Assembly (NCBI RefSeq): GCF_000002235.5
Contig: NW_022145596.1
Coordinates: forward strand, 5,142,352 to 5,206,351
Direction of reading: 5' to 3'
Origin: Strongylocentrotus purpuratus
Lineage: Eukaryota > Echinodermata > Echinoidea > Camarodonta > Strongylocentrotidae
DNA length: 64,000 bases
Shown one piece after another: positions 37,581 to 50,106 of the stretch. The first letter of the stretch is position 1, and each line of letters starts with the position of its first letter. The position numbers and the translations under genes are program-made. Under the pieces are notes generated by a model that searched no databases, was not told where the DNA came from, and worked only from the letters and a program-made list of their open reading frames with translations.

Positions 37581-40500
37581 AGCAGGCTGAAATTAATTTA
37601 AATCGAACATGATATTAGGAATTAAGCTTTACACAGCGCGCTCCTTTACTGAATATTGTCATTTGTCTGGCAATGTACATGGTATACAACGACAGTCTGA
37701 ACCACTCACTCACTATCCAACATCAAATTCATTGCAGAAGTACAATTACAAGGCATTTAATTGTGTTCTCTTTGCATCAGGAATGGAGTTCCCTGACTCG
37801 ACTTTTTCAGGAGAGAAAAAAAAGTAAAGAATAGAGTGTATTCCCCATAGGCAATCACGGCATACTTAAATGTCACTCAGTTTCGTGCCGATTGTCAAGT
37901 CTTCTTTGCCTCATTACACTTTTTCATACATTTCTTTTCCCTTTTTTTTGTCCATTCTTTTTTTATCCGTTTTTTTTTCGTTCTTTATTGGTTGCCCTGG
38001 ACTTCGGAATATTCCAATGTTTGGTTGTTTTGGAGACGGAGGTGTCGAAAGAAAAATATAGAACGATGTATGAAGGGGGCTCTAAAGATTCCTGACGAAT
38101 GTGTAGAGGTGTGTTCCCATATTTGCCCAGATGTAAATGATCCCTTGAAACGATAGCTGATTTTTCGGAAATAGTATTCCATATTAAAGATGGCTCCTAT
38201 CGTTTGAGCGCATTAAGTAATAATTAATTCCATCTTAAGAACATTCCACCCCTCCCCCCCCCCCGTCATTATCCTTGTTTTCCATATTATTTGATTAACT
38301 GTTTTGGAATAGTCAATATTAAACAAAATGATGAAAAGTACTTAAATACACACTGAAATTCACCATCAAAATATGCACATAATACAGCTGATATAGGTAA
38401 CCTCTTTCTACACCCACTTACCTCGACTTCCCCGTTGTTTTTATTGAAATGTTTTCAAATATTCTTCACAAAGTATATAAGTATCGACATAGGCATTTTA
38501 AAGTATAAAAATAAATAAGTATAAGAGTAATAAATATAAATATAGATATAAGTATAATTTTAAGTGAAACGATATCTGCAACTGTTTGTGTTATGGTATT
38601 AAAGTGAAAGAGTAAGTGGAAGTACACACACACACATATATATATATATAAGTATAAGCATTATATAACCATTAGTACACCCCACCTCCATTTTCCTATA
38701 TACTCATATTCCATCGGCACATATAACATTTATAAACACTTTTGATTTTTAAGAGCAAAATGTCGTTGCATTGGCAGTTAAGATTTACCACATTATCGTC
38801 GCACGCTTTAAAGGACGCACAAAATATTCGATTGAAATCACTTTGCCAGCCACGGCGCCCTGGCAGTGGGGACATTGCCACAGTCGATCAGGAGGTGTTG
38901 CTGACTTGGGCTGACAAATATGATTGACATCCATAAATGGTTTGCTCCTAACACCTCATTTCGAAGAAAGCAAATAAATATGAACATAATGAGTGACAAC
39001 GGATTGAACTACTTTGACTGGGTACACTTTACAGATCGAAAATATTTTTTTTTCTTCAAAATTGTCACGCCCAGAAAACATTTCGAAAGGAAGTGCTGTT
39101 TGCTACCCGAGGTGATAGAACTATTTTTGTGTCAAAAAGGGGAATTATGATCAAAGTTATGTCTGCATTTTTGTGGATATGTATACTTAATTTCTTCTGG
39201 GAATTGCCTAAGTCCCATTTTACTCTAGGGTATTAAACTAACTTACAAAGTTCAATTTCACGCCTTGCAATGGAAGCATTAGAGTAGATGAATGTATTCT
39301 AGTTTATTCAAATAACGCTGAGAACCTTCCTGTTCACTTAAACAAAAACTGAATGTGCAATTCAAGTAAGTGATTGGAAGTTGAAAGCGATTAGGCTTAA
39401 CGTAAAACAATAAATGTTCTCCCTTTTTTTCCTGATGAAAATGTTCACTTTAACATGTTAATAATATGGATAATGTAGCATACAATTTCCCCTATTCCTA
39501 TTGCCCTTTTCTAAATACAAATTGTGCTTAATTTGCACGGTTAAAAAGCATATATTTTCGAAAGTTTCGATTGGCACGTTCTTTTCGAAAGGGGGCGTGA
39601 ATATACAAGAGCGATCACACATTTTTGAGACCACTTGATGACCTATAAGCTCATCAAGACCAACAGGAATTTAATATTATCAAAATAGCTGTTAAAATAG
39701 CTAATAGCTGTTATGTGCTGTTCGTCCTATAATCGCAGTTATTAAAGCAAGGAGGTAAATGGGGAAAAAACGATCTCCGTTATCTTCGTGAAAGGCTGAT
39801 TATCCCTTTGCAGCTTACAAGTATAGATCTGAAGAAGTATGATGGAAGAAGAAGAGAACTTTATTAGGAAGAAACCGAAGAGGTAGAAGTGCTATGGGTA
39901 TTAATTTAAGCTATGAAGAAGCTTTACAATTATTCATTTCCTGCTTATCAAACATAAGGTTTGTCATGAAATGAAGGTAAAACTTTTGATTTAAAAATAA
40001 TCGGACATTGACCAGACATACTTATACACTTATCTCACATAATACATGCACCGTGCTCCTCCTAATGATAACAAACTGATCGTTTAGATCAATTTCTAAA
40101 GCTTCCTTTACTCCCAAACAAAGAGAACTATAGGACAATGTTCTTTGGGGGTAACAGGGAAGACACATACATTTATGTTTGATTAAGAACAGCATCAATT
40201 CTCTATTCCCTTATGTTGACTCTGTTTATCTTCTACTTAGTAATTGCTCCCCTAGAGAGCTTACAGAACAAATGAATGTGCTCATAGCTAAACCATAGAC
40301 CTAATCACCAATTGCCCTTTTAGGTTTTGTGGAACAAAACGGGTAATTACAAGACAAGGACATACTTTACAATAGAAGGATTTGGGTAGTAATTGCACTT
40401 AAGTATGTTTATCGATGGTATTATTTTTATTTGTGAGGCAAATCAAGATAAACAAAACACGAAAACCTTGCGAGCTATTTTGGGCAATTTTATGAATTCG

Positions 40501-42599
40501 TTTGACCTGTTAAGTGAATAGAAAAACATCGTAAAAGGCAAAACTATTAAAAGATGTAATGAAATACATGCGATGCATTGCCCTGTCTAGCCATTAAAAG
40601 TGATCTGTGTACATGGCGTGTGTTCGTTTAAAATGTGTATTGTGTGTATAATGTGTACATGTATAACAGCCTATATGCAGACGATCTGACCTGATATGAC
40701 TGTGTTTCTTTCTTCATAAGATGATACAATACAATGTATCCACAATTTGGTAAAAGTGTCAGCGCGCGCCAAAATAGGGTCTGATGTTTAGGAACTTTTT
40801 TTGAGAAGAGAAAACAGAGGTGAGAGAATGAGAGGGAATAGACGGGGAACGGGAGAAGAAGAGTTATGTTGAGGAACACACCTTCAAATAAAACAACGTC
40901 AATGGGGTATTATACGCCATTATGGATTTATTGAACCTCAGCTAGAAACCTAACAGTGATTAAGTTGTAATTGAACAGACAATCAAAAGTAGTTTCTTAG
41001 TTTTCCTATCCTAGTTTATCTAACATTTTTCATTGAACAATAATCAGCTTAACTTAATTTTCTCTAGACTGGAACCTAAACAATTAGCACCGTACCAAAC
41101 AGACAATGGAGAGGTGAATTGTGTCAAAACGAGATAACCTAGGGATTAGATGTAGATTTAAACGGTGTGCTTTTCTTCATAAACCGTTGCTTTATGGGCC
41201 GCAAAGGGTAACAATCATTCGGAAATTGATTCTTTGTTGGAGACACGCACCCATTCTTAGAATTATAAGCTTAGAGTTAAAATAAGATATCGCATCCAGC
41301 AGCCAACATTGAAGAATGGAACAGAAAGAAAGAAAAGGAAAACAAACTGAAGCTTCAAATTAACATGTAAACAGCTTAGACCATTATCAATACCAATCAA
41401 TATACCCTAATCATGTTCGATTGAATAGGCTACTCACTCACTCACATCAGGGGCGGTGTTCCTGCTCACATTAACTAGTCACTCTCAAAAGGAAAAACCT
41501 CAATGTATGTTAACGTCGGTGATCTTAATACCGTACCACACTCCCAGCTTCTCGCTGTACGTGATGTCCTCAATTTGTATTCATGATTATCCATCAATAT
41601 CTTAGCACCCTTTTCACCAACTATGATATGAACTTCAACACCTACTCAGGCTGGTTTTCACATCCCTCCTAATCAAAACGCATTCTTATTTTCTAAAATT
41701 GAAGTTAATGACTATGAATATGCACTCATTTCATTTTGTGAATTCAACACCGTGGAGGGGTAATACAAGATTTTGCGGGTTGGTGTCTAGCGGATTCGTT
41801 ATATTTGACAGGGTACAGTTGTAGAGTACATGCGATATGTTGCTATAATTTTATGCTTCAACTTCCGATAACCAAATCAAGGAGGGTAATCGGGGTGGGG
41901 GTACAGAGCGGTACGAGGTCTGGTGTTATGGGGTATGGTGTAGATAAGATGGTAATGTTTCGATGCTTTATCATCTATAGACCACCACTTCGAGATATGA
42001 TCCATGTCAGTGTCACCCCGCGATCAATTACTCAGATACGGAGCACACAAAGCTTAAAAATAGCATAAATAGCTAATAGATAAAAATGATAGTAGAGAGG
42101 TAGAGATTGGTATCAGAGGGGTGGAGCGGTCGTGGGGAGGGGTGCAGGTTATCAAAGCTCATGTCCAGGGATTGCTGACCCATGGACCTACTAATGGTTG
42201 ACCTATGTATGCTTTCACCTCATATTACCTGTCGGAAGGTATATCTTAGAAATACAGATGGATCCGAGCTGACATAATGGTTAATCAATCTCGTCTTTAA
42301 AGAGTTGATGACACCATCGATGACATGTACGACTAGTCTGGTAGCGTAGACCGTGGACCCAGTTGATGGGCTCCTGAATATAGACACTGGATAACATTGA
42401 TAGCGTCTTAAATAGAAGAGGAATTAAGACGGTGGTGTTAGATGTCTAAATCCCCTGGTATAAATGACTTGTTAATCACCCTACCAGCTACCTATTCCCC
42501 TTATCTCGCTCCCTGATGAGCTTGGTCTACATTCTTAATCCCAAGGAGCATGAATGAGATGCCATTTTCTTCCTGACCCTTCATGGGAGGAGGGGTCTT
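37581..42599. other. Non-coding stretch; AT-rich simple repeats
   Basis: No supported gene. A degenerate AAGTATAAATA-rich tract lies at 38468-38560 and (CA)n joined to (TA)n at 38624-38650; a C11-type run near 38256. Frames such as 40628-40879 (-) and 41805-42068 (+) are unrecognised. Confidence 0.55.
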
Positions 42600-42609
42600 T
42601 GTCTTATTA

Positions 42610-42890
42610 GATCCGACGTTTAGTCCAGGTCCCATTGTGAAATGGCTGAGTAGGATCTTAAGTAGGACAGCTTTTGATAAAGAGTGTTCATTACTGATTC
42701 TTTTGTGGAGAGTAACTGGACCTTAATTAGGACAATTGTGTGGGAGTATATCCAGCATTTAGTTCAGGTTCCTTTAGGGCCTGACCTGATCTCAACCGGA
42801 GCAGTCCTTGGTGTGAGAAAGGTGTTTAGTCCAAGATCTATTGTGGTGTAACTGGACTTTAAGTAGGACCATTGTAGGTAGGTTCCGTTC
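42610..42890. repeat. Degenerate tandem repeat, period about 68 bp, about four units
   Basis: The phrase TTTAGTYCAGGT (or CCAAGAT) starts at 42619, 42758 and 42824, and the phrase TAAKTAGGAC occurs near 42659, 42724 and 42860, often with ATTGTG and CTGGAC beside it. Spacings of 65-66 and 136-139 bases fit a unit of about 68 bases with some units worn beyond recognition. It has no coding sense. Confidence 0.6.
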
Positions 42891-43720
42891 TTTTCTTTTC
42901 ATGTATCGCATCCTTTGTAACTGGGGTAACAGTTATGATGTAGAAGATTTTGAACTAACGTGGAGGTTAATTTATGTCGAGCCTTGTCGACCAGAAGTCA
43001 CCATTTGTGCATGTGTCTTAAAAAATATAACTTATTTTATGATTGTTGGTTTTTTAGCAATTATTGAGAACACGATCGACTTGGCAGTATCAATAACAAA
43101 TAATGGACCATTTATGAAAACCACCTAAATTCATGTTGATGACGAAGTGATGTTTAAACGAACGTCATCATGGTCAAAATTATAAAGATACTTTAATTTG
43201 TACATTAGTTTGAAATTAAAAGTATAGAAAATATATTTATTTATACCATATAGCACCTGTATCGGATTCAAGCATATATAATAAGGAAATATGACGATTA
43301 TTTGATGGTCATTACACTATATGGGCATATACAAATATATTTTAAGAAAGGGGTTAGGCTAGATAATTGGTCGGTAGTGATGTGTAGCAGCATGGAACAG
43401 GGAAATTCCATATTCACCCAAGAAAGCGATCTGTCTTTATTCAATTTTGATGTTCACTTTTTGTACTATGCTCTCTGAAATTAATCATTAGAATGTTTAC
43501 GTGTCGTTTTCCATGTAGTCATGTCGATTTGGAATTTGAACTATGAGACTTTTGGATTATGGGCTTCGGATGAAGTGGGAAATTTACAATGAAGCATATG
43601 AATCAATACCCAACTGTTTAGATGACCCAAATATATATTAATAGATAATATTGACATACAATGTCTGTGTAAGCTGCTATTTTGACTACATGACTGTTGC
43701 TGAACTACCATTATTTTTTT

Positions 43721-43808
43721 CCTACCCGGTAGCCGGTACCTATTTACTACACCTGGGTTGAGAGTGGCAAAAGAATGGCAAAATAAAGATGCTCCTTCGT
43801 ACTAAGTG
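43721..43808 (-). mobile_element. SINE body fragment
   Basis: The plus strand reads CCTACCCGGTAGCCGGTACC then ACACCTGGGTTGAGAGTGGC, the reverse complement of the conserved SINE body in this genome (GCCACTCTCAACCCAGGTGT...GGGTACCGG...). It ends near CTTCGTACTAAG. A tRNA-like scrap on the same strand lies near 44070-44090 (plus GGCGGGATTCAAACC) and might be its displaced head. Confidence 0.6.
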
Positions 43809-44390
43809 GTTGCTTACTTCAGATATAAACATAACTCAGTACGATCCGATAAGCTTACCAGAGGCTCACCTGGCATATCTACCGATTGCGTAAGCAGCGT
43901 AAGCAAGGTAATTCACAGAGATGCTCTCATTACAGGTAAACTAAAAAGCTCGTTATCAAGGGTTCATGGGAGAAAGATCCATGGATTTAAACTCTCGCAA
44001 TTAATTGAATTCATGTAAGTTCTTAATTTGGTAAAACTAGTGTTTTATCTCCACCGACAGACGGCCTTCAGGCGGGATTCAAACCAATGACGTGGAGCAT
44101 ACGAAATGTTTCGACATCCCTTATGCAAAAGCCGCCTTCCATTATGATTATTACTTACATTTTAATGTTTGTCGGAATATTTGTCTATCGTATCCAGAGA
44201 GAACCCTAAACACCTATTCTAATATTGTTGATCCTCGTGTTTTATCTATTGCACACAGGGCGCCATTTTTGATTGCGCTATTACCTGCGCTAACCATCAG
44301 TGTCCATTATGCTTACCAAGCTTGTGAGGGCAATCAGTGCATACGCCCGTTATTAGAAGCGATGATCACACTATCTGTTTGCATATCACT
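43809..44390. other. Non-coding stretch with a tRNA-like scrap
   Basis: Apart from GGCGGGATTCAAACC near 44071-44085, which resembles an inverted Pol III B box, nothing is recognisable. The plus-strand frame at 44092-44394 (100 codons) has no known domain. Confidence 0.45.
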
Positions 44391-44519
44391 GTGACAGGTT
44401 GCGCCAAAGCCCGGGCCAGTCGCTGACGCACTCCTATACGTCAAGTAAATGACGCAGCGTGTGTACCGGGCATTATGGAAGATATTCTCGAAGGTTCTAT
44501 GGGTTCTATAACCTGTCAC
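44391..44519. repeat. Inverted repeat pair flanking 129 bp
   Basis: GTGACAGGTT at 44391-44400 is exactly inverted as AACCTGTCAC at 44510-44519. Inside, GCCCGGGC and GCTGACGC are matched by inverted variants (ACCGGGC, GACGCAGC), so the whole may be a worn fold-back element. A further AACCTGTCGCTCTGTA lies at about 44727. Confidence 0.5.
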
Positions 44520-45334
44520 CCTGTAGTCTGCAGGCGTAGACTCTAATTTGACAACTCGTCACAATTCGTAAAGCCTTTGGCAGAGCCTTACTCTGTCAGT
44601 CTCTGGCTGCATGAGTAGAAATAGAGCAGCTAAAGCACAGGGCCTATGCAGTATGCAGTCAAAATAGTCTCACAATGCAGACACGGTTATGCACACCGAT
44701 TGAAATGGGTTGGTGCTCTGTATATAACCTGTCGCTCTGTATGTGTATGGAACTTGCCTATGTTTACGAGTTGGCAAGTCATGCAGAGAGTTTGAATGTG
44801 AGTTTTTGTTTGTTAATGTTGACATAAAAACCAAATCCAGCGAAATACTCAATCGGGTGTAAACTATTCATTTGTGATTTCTTCACTGAATTGTGAAATC
44901 AAACAGAGGATGAACCTCCACGACCTGTAGAACGAGCTTAATTTTCACGATGTAATAACAGCCAATGCACGTTATAATGAATAGAGAGAGAGAGGCTGTT
45001 ATGAATGCACCTGTAATGCCAAAATGGGGGCGTTCCTTCCCATGGGTTAACCATAGGGATAGCTAACAGGTGTATGTCAGATCGCAAAGATCCCCTTCGA
45101 GTATTTACTAAAATATTAGCTTGTTATAGCATGGTGCCAAAATAGTTAAGTTTACTCTAAGATGCTATTATCATGTCATGTTACTGGATATCAAGCCTGC
45201 ACACAGATGTGCACCATCTCCACTCTCCGAGGGATCTTTCCTACCACGTATGCATCATGTATGAAGGGTAAGGGCACATGGGCAATCACGATGCCTTTCA
45301 GAAATCCTCACAGGTCCACATTAACCCATGGGTG

Positions 45335-45455
45335 AAGAGTGGCAAAATTGGATTAATGCCTTATCAATTGACATTAGCCTGTGCCATTGTTAAATTTCGA
45401 ACCTAGTACTTCGTTGACATATCCACTATACGACGATACATCTGAGTATCAACGG
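45335..45455 (-). mobile_element. tRNA-derived SINE, reverse orientation
   Basis: The plus strand carries CATGGGTGAAGAGTGGCAAA then GGATTAATGCC (inverted SINE body) and further right AATTTCGAACCTAGTACTT (inverted B box). Order and orientation are right for a minus-strand SINE with its head at the higher coordinates. Confidence 0.6.
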
Positions 45456-46224
45456 TCCCTTGATGATATTTAGCATCTGCATGCACATGAAGGAGACTGA
45501 AAAGGGCAATGATATTATGCTCTTAAGCATTTCCTAATAAAGAAAACGATTTATTGATGTGTACAGTTAATTGCCATGATATATATAGGCCTATATAATA
45601 CTGATTTGTACCAGAATTGATGTTGGTCTGTTTATGGTTTCTGGCATTGACCATATCCTTTATTGTCTTCAAATCTCACCAACCTTGCCTATAGATCACG
45701 TTTTAAAAGCTCTTAATCCTTTCGGAGAATGAACAAATTGTGAAGAAAATAAATTATAAAGACCAAAATGGCGTTGGGTTGCTAAAATAAGCACAATGGG
45801 GTTCCTGTCGCGCCAAACCCCAGGAGTCGATAATACACCTGGCTTGTGCCTTTCTTTTGATGAAAGCAAATGATTTACCGACTCAGGAACGCTCTGATTT
45901 TCCTGTTAAAGGTGACAATCTTTACACTGACATTGTCGAGAATATCCTTCCTATTTGAAAATTAATCATTTCAGAATAAGAATGGAAAGATGCTTGTATT
46001 GTTATCACTCTTTTGGATTCTTTTAATGAAATGAAAAAGATCAGGTATTACTCGAAGCAAAATAAAAAAAGGCATTCAGTTCACACGTCAATGAATACGA
46101 ACTGATCATCTATTGTGAACTCTACCATCAACCTGGTTTTATCGTTCAGTTTGTCTCTTAATTTTAGATTATAGTGGCAGACAACCAGGATAAATGTGAT
46201 GAATAGATTAAGGAAACAGCACTT
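45456..46224. other. Non-coding stretch, nothing specific seen
   Basis: No gene or repeat beyond a TAGGCCTA octamer at 45585. Confidence 0.5.
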
Positions 46225-46762
46225 TTAAAGGTACTATGTCCCATTGCAGGCCAAAAAATGAAAAGGTTAAATTCCAACGCCATTTGAAAGATAATACTAA
46301 TTTAGAACTTCCCTAAAAAAGGTGGGGCTTGAAAATGTCTTTAAGTGGGAAAATAACGACTATTAGTTGTCAAATCGACTTAAGAGCTAAAGAGCCAGTA
46401 AGTAATAGTCTGATTTTCAGACCATTGTACCGAATGGTCGTACGTTTTATGCTGCGCAAAGATTCAATCAGTTTAATTTTGGCCATTACAAGAAGTTATT
46501 GATGTAGACAAACGCTCATGTACCCTTTACAGCTCATTTTATGAATGTTATTACCAAAGAAGAAAAAGCCAGTGAATCATTCAATAGTGTCTGGCAGTGA
46601 AGTCTAGGAAGTGAACGTGTTTTCTTGCATAATTTGAATATTAGGACACTGCTAACGTTTAAATTTCATAGATAGGACATACCAGTCATGACATATTCAT
46701 AATTCCTGCAAAGTTTTACAGAATTTGATGTTGGCTGCAAAAGGGACATATAGTATCTTTAA
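46225..46762. mobile_element. TTAAAG-type MITE, 538 bp
   Basis: Left end TTAAAGGTACTATGTCCCAT, right end (reverse complement) TTAAAGATACTATATGTCCC; about 25 of the terminal 30 bases agree, and both continue with a TTGCAG(G)CC phrase. The interior is non-coding and AT-rich. The ends fit a non-autonomous DNA transposon; a TTAA or TA target duplication is possible but cannot be told from the terminus itself. It ends 67 bases before the tRNA gene. Confidence 0.65.
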
Positions 46763-46828
46763 GACGGACTTGAAAAAAGGTTTGAAAAAGAGAAACGTAT
46801 TCAACAATGACCACATTGTCTCTAGGAA

Positions 46829-46900
46829 GCGTTGGTGGTATAGCGGTTAGCATAGTTGCCTTCCAAGCAATTGACCCGGGTTCGACTCCCGGCCAACGCA
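46829..46900 (+). tRNA. tRNA-Gly (anticodon TCC)
   Basis: The 72-nt sequence folds as a standard tRNA: acceptor GCGTTGG pairs with CCAACGC, the anticodon stem GTTGC/GCAAT holds the loop CTTCCAA with anticodon TCC at 46862-46864, and the T arm is CCCGGGTTCGACTCCCGG. From memory it differs from vertebrate tRNA-Gly(TCC) at only a few positions. Internal A box (TGGTATAGCGGTTAGC) and B box (GGTTCGACTCC) are intact, there is no intron, and the encoded terminal base is the discriminator A with no CCA. It reads GGA codons. It is expected to be transcribed by RNA polymerase III. Its intact stems argue that it is functional and not a SINE head. Confidence 0.97.
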
Positions 46901-46902
46901 AC

Positions 46903-46919
46903 TTTTTTTTTTTTTTTTT
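46903..46919 (+). terminator. Pol III terminator, T17 run
   Basis: Seventeen T begin two bases after the tRNA 3' end. Four or more T on the non-template strand stop RNA polymerase III. This run is much longer than needed and may be a microsatellite expansion, or the tail of something inserted in reverse. Confidence 0.85.
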
Positions 46920-46921
46920 GA

Positions 46922-47120
46922 GGAGGCGCGATAGCTCAGTCAGTAGAGCAGTGGTCTCGTAATTCGGTGGCCCGGGTTCGAAACCAAGTGCTAGTGCCCT
47001 TTGGTAAGGCATTAATCCTCACTACCATGTCCCTCAGAGAGGACCTAAAGCCGTCGGCCGTCTGGTTGCTTATTTACAAGCATATATGCTTTCTTAGCAG
47101 TCAGGTAAAATAACCATCAC
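46922..47120 (+). mobile_element. tRNA-derived SINE, near full length
   Basis: The head (GCGATAGCTCAGTCAGTAGAGC...GGTCTCGTAATTC...CCCGGGTTCGAAACC) is tRNA-like with A and B boxes; a CGT triplet sits in the anticodon position. The body has TGCCCTTTGGTAAGGC, then ATTAATCC, then CTAAAGCCGTCGGCCG, then TTTCTTAGCAGTCAGGTAAA, all phrases I associate with sea urchin SINEs. The 3' end is about 47117. It starts a few bases after the T17 run of the tRNA-Gly gene, same strand. Confidence 0.8.
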
Positions 47121-48528
47121 ATCCATTTAAAGAAATTTAACGACATAAACGACATTTTAGTTTCTTTTTAAGAGATAAGTAGTTCCTTGGAGGAATACTA
47201 TAGTCTCTAACATGTTTATGTTTGTTTTAGCCTGATAACAAGATGGCAGCCGTGCTAAAGCCAGGGTAATAATCGGGAGCGCCAGGAGGGTCAAATCTGA
47301 CTGACATGAGAGCTATACAAGAACCCACTATAATTATTATTATTAAATGTTATACTGGGCAAGCACACATCCAAAGAAAATGTGCCATGTTCAGAGATTG
47401 TGGTACCCCTCTACAATGAAACGGAGTTGGTAGGCTCTAGACTCTCTTGATTTCCTAAAGTCGTACCATGCTTACGCCCTCTGTATTTCACCCATATATA
47501 GTTACATTACACCATTCCATACCACTCAGTGGTGTATGTCCCGATTAACATCATGAGGGATGCCCTTGAAAAATATTTGGGTTCGATGTACACGAAACAA
47601 AGAGAATAAACCAACCATCACCAAACATGCTGGATCCATTTCATCAACAATTATCTCTTTCCAACATTCATACTTACGGGCAGACAGAAGGTGCAGAAAG
47701 GAATTTTTTAGATATTTTTAATTAGAAAAAAAGGATAGGGGCGGGCAAACTAAGCCCAGCTATCCGTGGTATTTTAGGTCATGCCTTGGTTGGTTGAGCC
47801 AGTAGGGTCCATGGTTGAGCAAAGAGGCAGAAAAACTGTGCAAATACTTTACAAACTTCAAAATTCAAGTTACTGTAAAAAGCCGGTCTCTTTCTTCTAC
47901 CGCACACCGCGGGTAAGAAGAGAAAGACAAAAATAAGTCTAGCTTGTCATCGTCATTTTTCATCTTGGTTTTAAATTCTGAAGAAAGAAAAAAAAAGAGG
48001 AATTTCGTTTCAGGTGATGGATTATCAATTAGTCGTGAAGGTCGTTGTCACTTGTAGTTGACACATTCGTTTTATTCGCTATCTGACAAATGGAATGTAT
48101 CCTTGTCACGAAAGGGATTTTTTTTGTTATTTGCTATTTCATGTTTGACGTCAAGAGGGGTGTTTCTCTTTGATACGGAAGAGTTTGCGACATACTTTAT
48201 CTGCATATTTATGACAAACAATGCCAAACTATGGACCTAGGTCCATTTCCATACTAGTCTTGCCTTTATCCCCTCTGCTGCAAGTGATGATATTGAGTGT
48301 ATATTCCTATTGGGGAAAGTTTACAATAGCAACAAAAGTCTTGAAACTTAATATCGAGGAAGTTCCAATGTATCTCGTACTTGTACTGATACATTCCTTG
48401 ATAAGTTATAACTGAGCCTTTACGGCAAAATTAGGGCAATGTAAGCTTTGTTTTCTATTGTGTATGACCTACATGGCACTGTGACTATATATTTTTTTTA
48501 ATATTACTATGAAACAGAAGTGAAGAGA

Positions 48529-48530
<2 letters not shown>
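47121..48530. other. Non-coding stretch, nothing specific seen
   Basis: No supported gene or repeat. Two overlapping plus-strand frames at 48058-48415 are Phe/Leu/Ile-rich chance frames. Confidence 0.5.
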
Positions 48531-48566
<36 letters not shown>

Positions 48567-48672
48567 CTACGGTGACTTGTAATATCACTTGGCATCATTT
48601 TGCACGCAACTGCGCAAAAGGCAATGCATCTCAGCTTGTGTGTATGTGTGTGTGTGTGTGGGGGGGGGGGGG
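48531..48672. repeat. (GA)15, (TG)n and G13 microsatellites
   Basis: (GA)15 at 48531-48560 and, about 80 bases on, (TG)n running directly into a G13 run that ends at 48672. Confidence 0.95.
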
Positions 48673-50106
48673 TGGTGTCTCTACCATCTACTCTTCCCCG
48701 GTTAATCCCAAGCGGTCCCCTTTGTTCCCCACCTGAGCCCTGTTCGTATAATAACAGGCTTTACACAAGTGGAGCTTCATAATTCTACCCCAACACAAAA
48801 AGTTAATCTCCTCCGTGTGGGATGTGCTCTCACCACCCACCATTTTAGCTGCTTTTGTCCTAAAGCTACAAAGATGATTGTCAAAGAAAAAGTCCCCAAG
48901 CTTTCAATAAAATCCATCAAAATGAAAGAGTTCCTCTCTCTTTTTTAGCTTTCGACTCTGGTGGAACATAAAATTATGCACTAATCCAGGCACCACCGCT
49001 ACCCAGGAGGGAGCAAACTTTTAGGGATGCCTTACTTGTCAAAAGAATCGTAGCAGTTATCAAAATAAAAGTGATGAATCGATAATTATGCTTCACCCGG
49101 TCCAAATACCAGCACCCCTTGGGGTGAAATCTACACCGTGTTGAAAACATAAATTCAATTATAGTTATAAATTATAGTTTTCACACGTCGGGTTTGTCAT
49201 TTTTCTTACAAATCCATGTGAAAATGAAATTGCCTAATCTGAAAATCAAACATATCGATTTAAAAGATTTAATTTGTTTTATTTTCACACATGATTAAAG
49301 TATTAATGTCCATGTACTTCAAAGATTAACGCAGTAAAAAAAAACACGAAAATCCAAAGCAAAACAAAAACGCAGGCATTTCATGCAAAACCAAGCAATG
49401 TAATCTTTCGCGTGATAAATATTTCTCCTCATTACTGTAACACGTATGAAGATGAATTTCAATCAGTCAGTGCAATGTACATGTTTGTTAATACATATAC
49501 GGGTACTTTTAATATGAGTCTAGCACTTGTAAGGGTATATTCAACATTCTAAAATAGACCTGTCAAAGGCTTGCAATTACTGCTTAAATAAGAAGGCATA
49601 CTTGCTGTCATTCCCTAAGCATTTGCTTGATAAAGGTGTTTGGGCATATATATTTATTTACTGAATTCAATAGATTGGAATGCAGGGAATGTCATGAAAG
49701 TGTTCATTTCATTGATTGAGGTCGTTGCTGTGATTTTAGTGCCGAGAGCCGCTACAATCAAACGTACAACAGGTGGATTCTGGTGGAATGATATGTCATA
49801 ATTTTTCATTCATCTGTTATTTTTACGACTGATCTAATTGTTGTTGATTATTGCCGTGTTTGCTATTTGTGTCGCTTTGATGTGCGTTGTTCGGGTTTTG
49901 TATTCAGGGATTTTTTCCTAATTCCTTTGCTACATTGTCTATTCACTCGTCAGAGGATGAAGTTGATACATTTTGTGAAAGGCATAATATCGAAAGCTTT
50001 TTTCTTCAAACTCATTGATCCTTGGTGATACTCAGCCGCTTGTCTCTTTGTTGTACCTATTTTTCTTATGATTTAGGTCAACAGTAAATTTTAAATCCTC
50101 ACATTT
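48673..50106. other. Non-coding stretch, nothing specific seen
   Basis: AT-rich with no supported gene, RNA or transposon. Confidence 0.5.

Noticed and set aside
37313..37582. 89-codon plus-strand frame
   Set aside because: Covers SINE-derived sequence and has no known domain.
46922..46995. A second functional tRNA gene (CGT anticodon)
   Set aside because: Acceptor stem does not close and the sequence continues into a SINE body; it is a SINE head.
46716..47012. Minus-strand 98-codon frame across the tRNA gene
   Set aside because: It is antisense to the tRNA-Gly gene, the T17 run and the SINE head.
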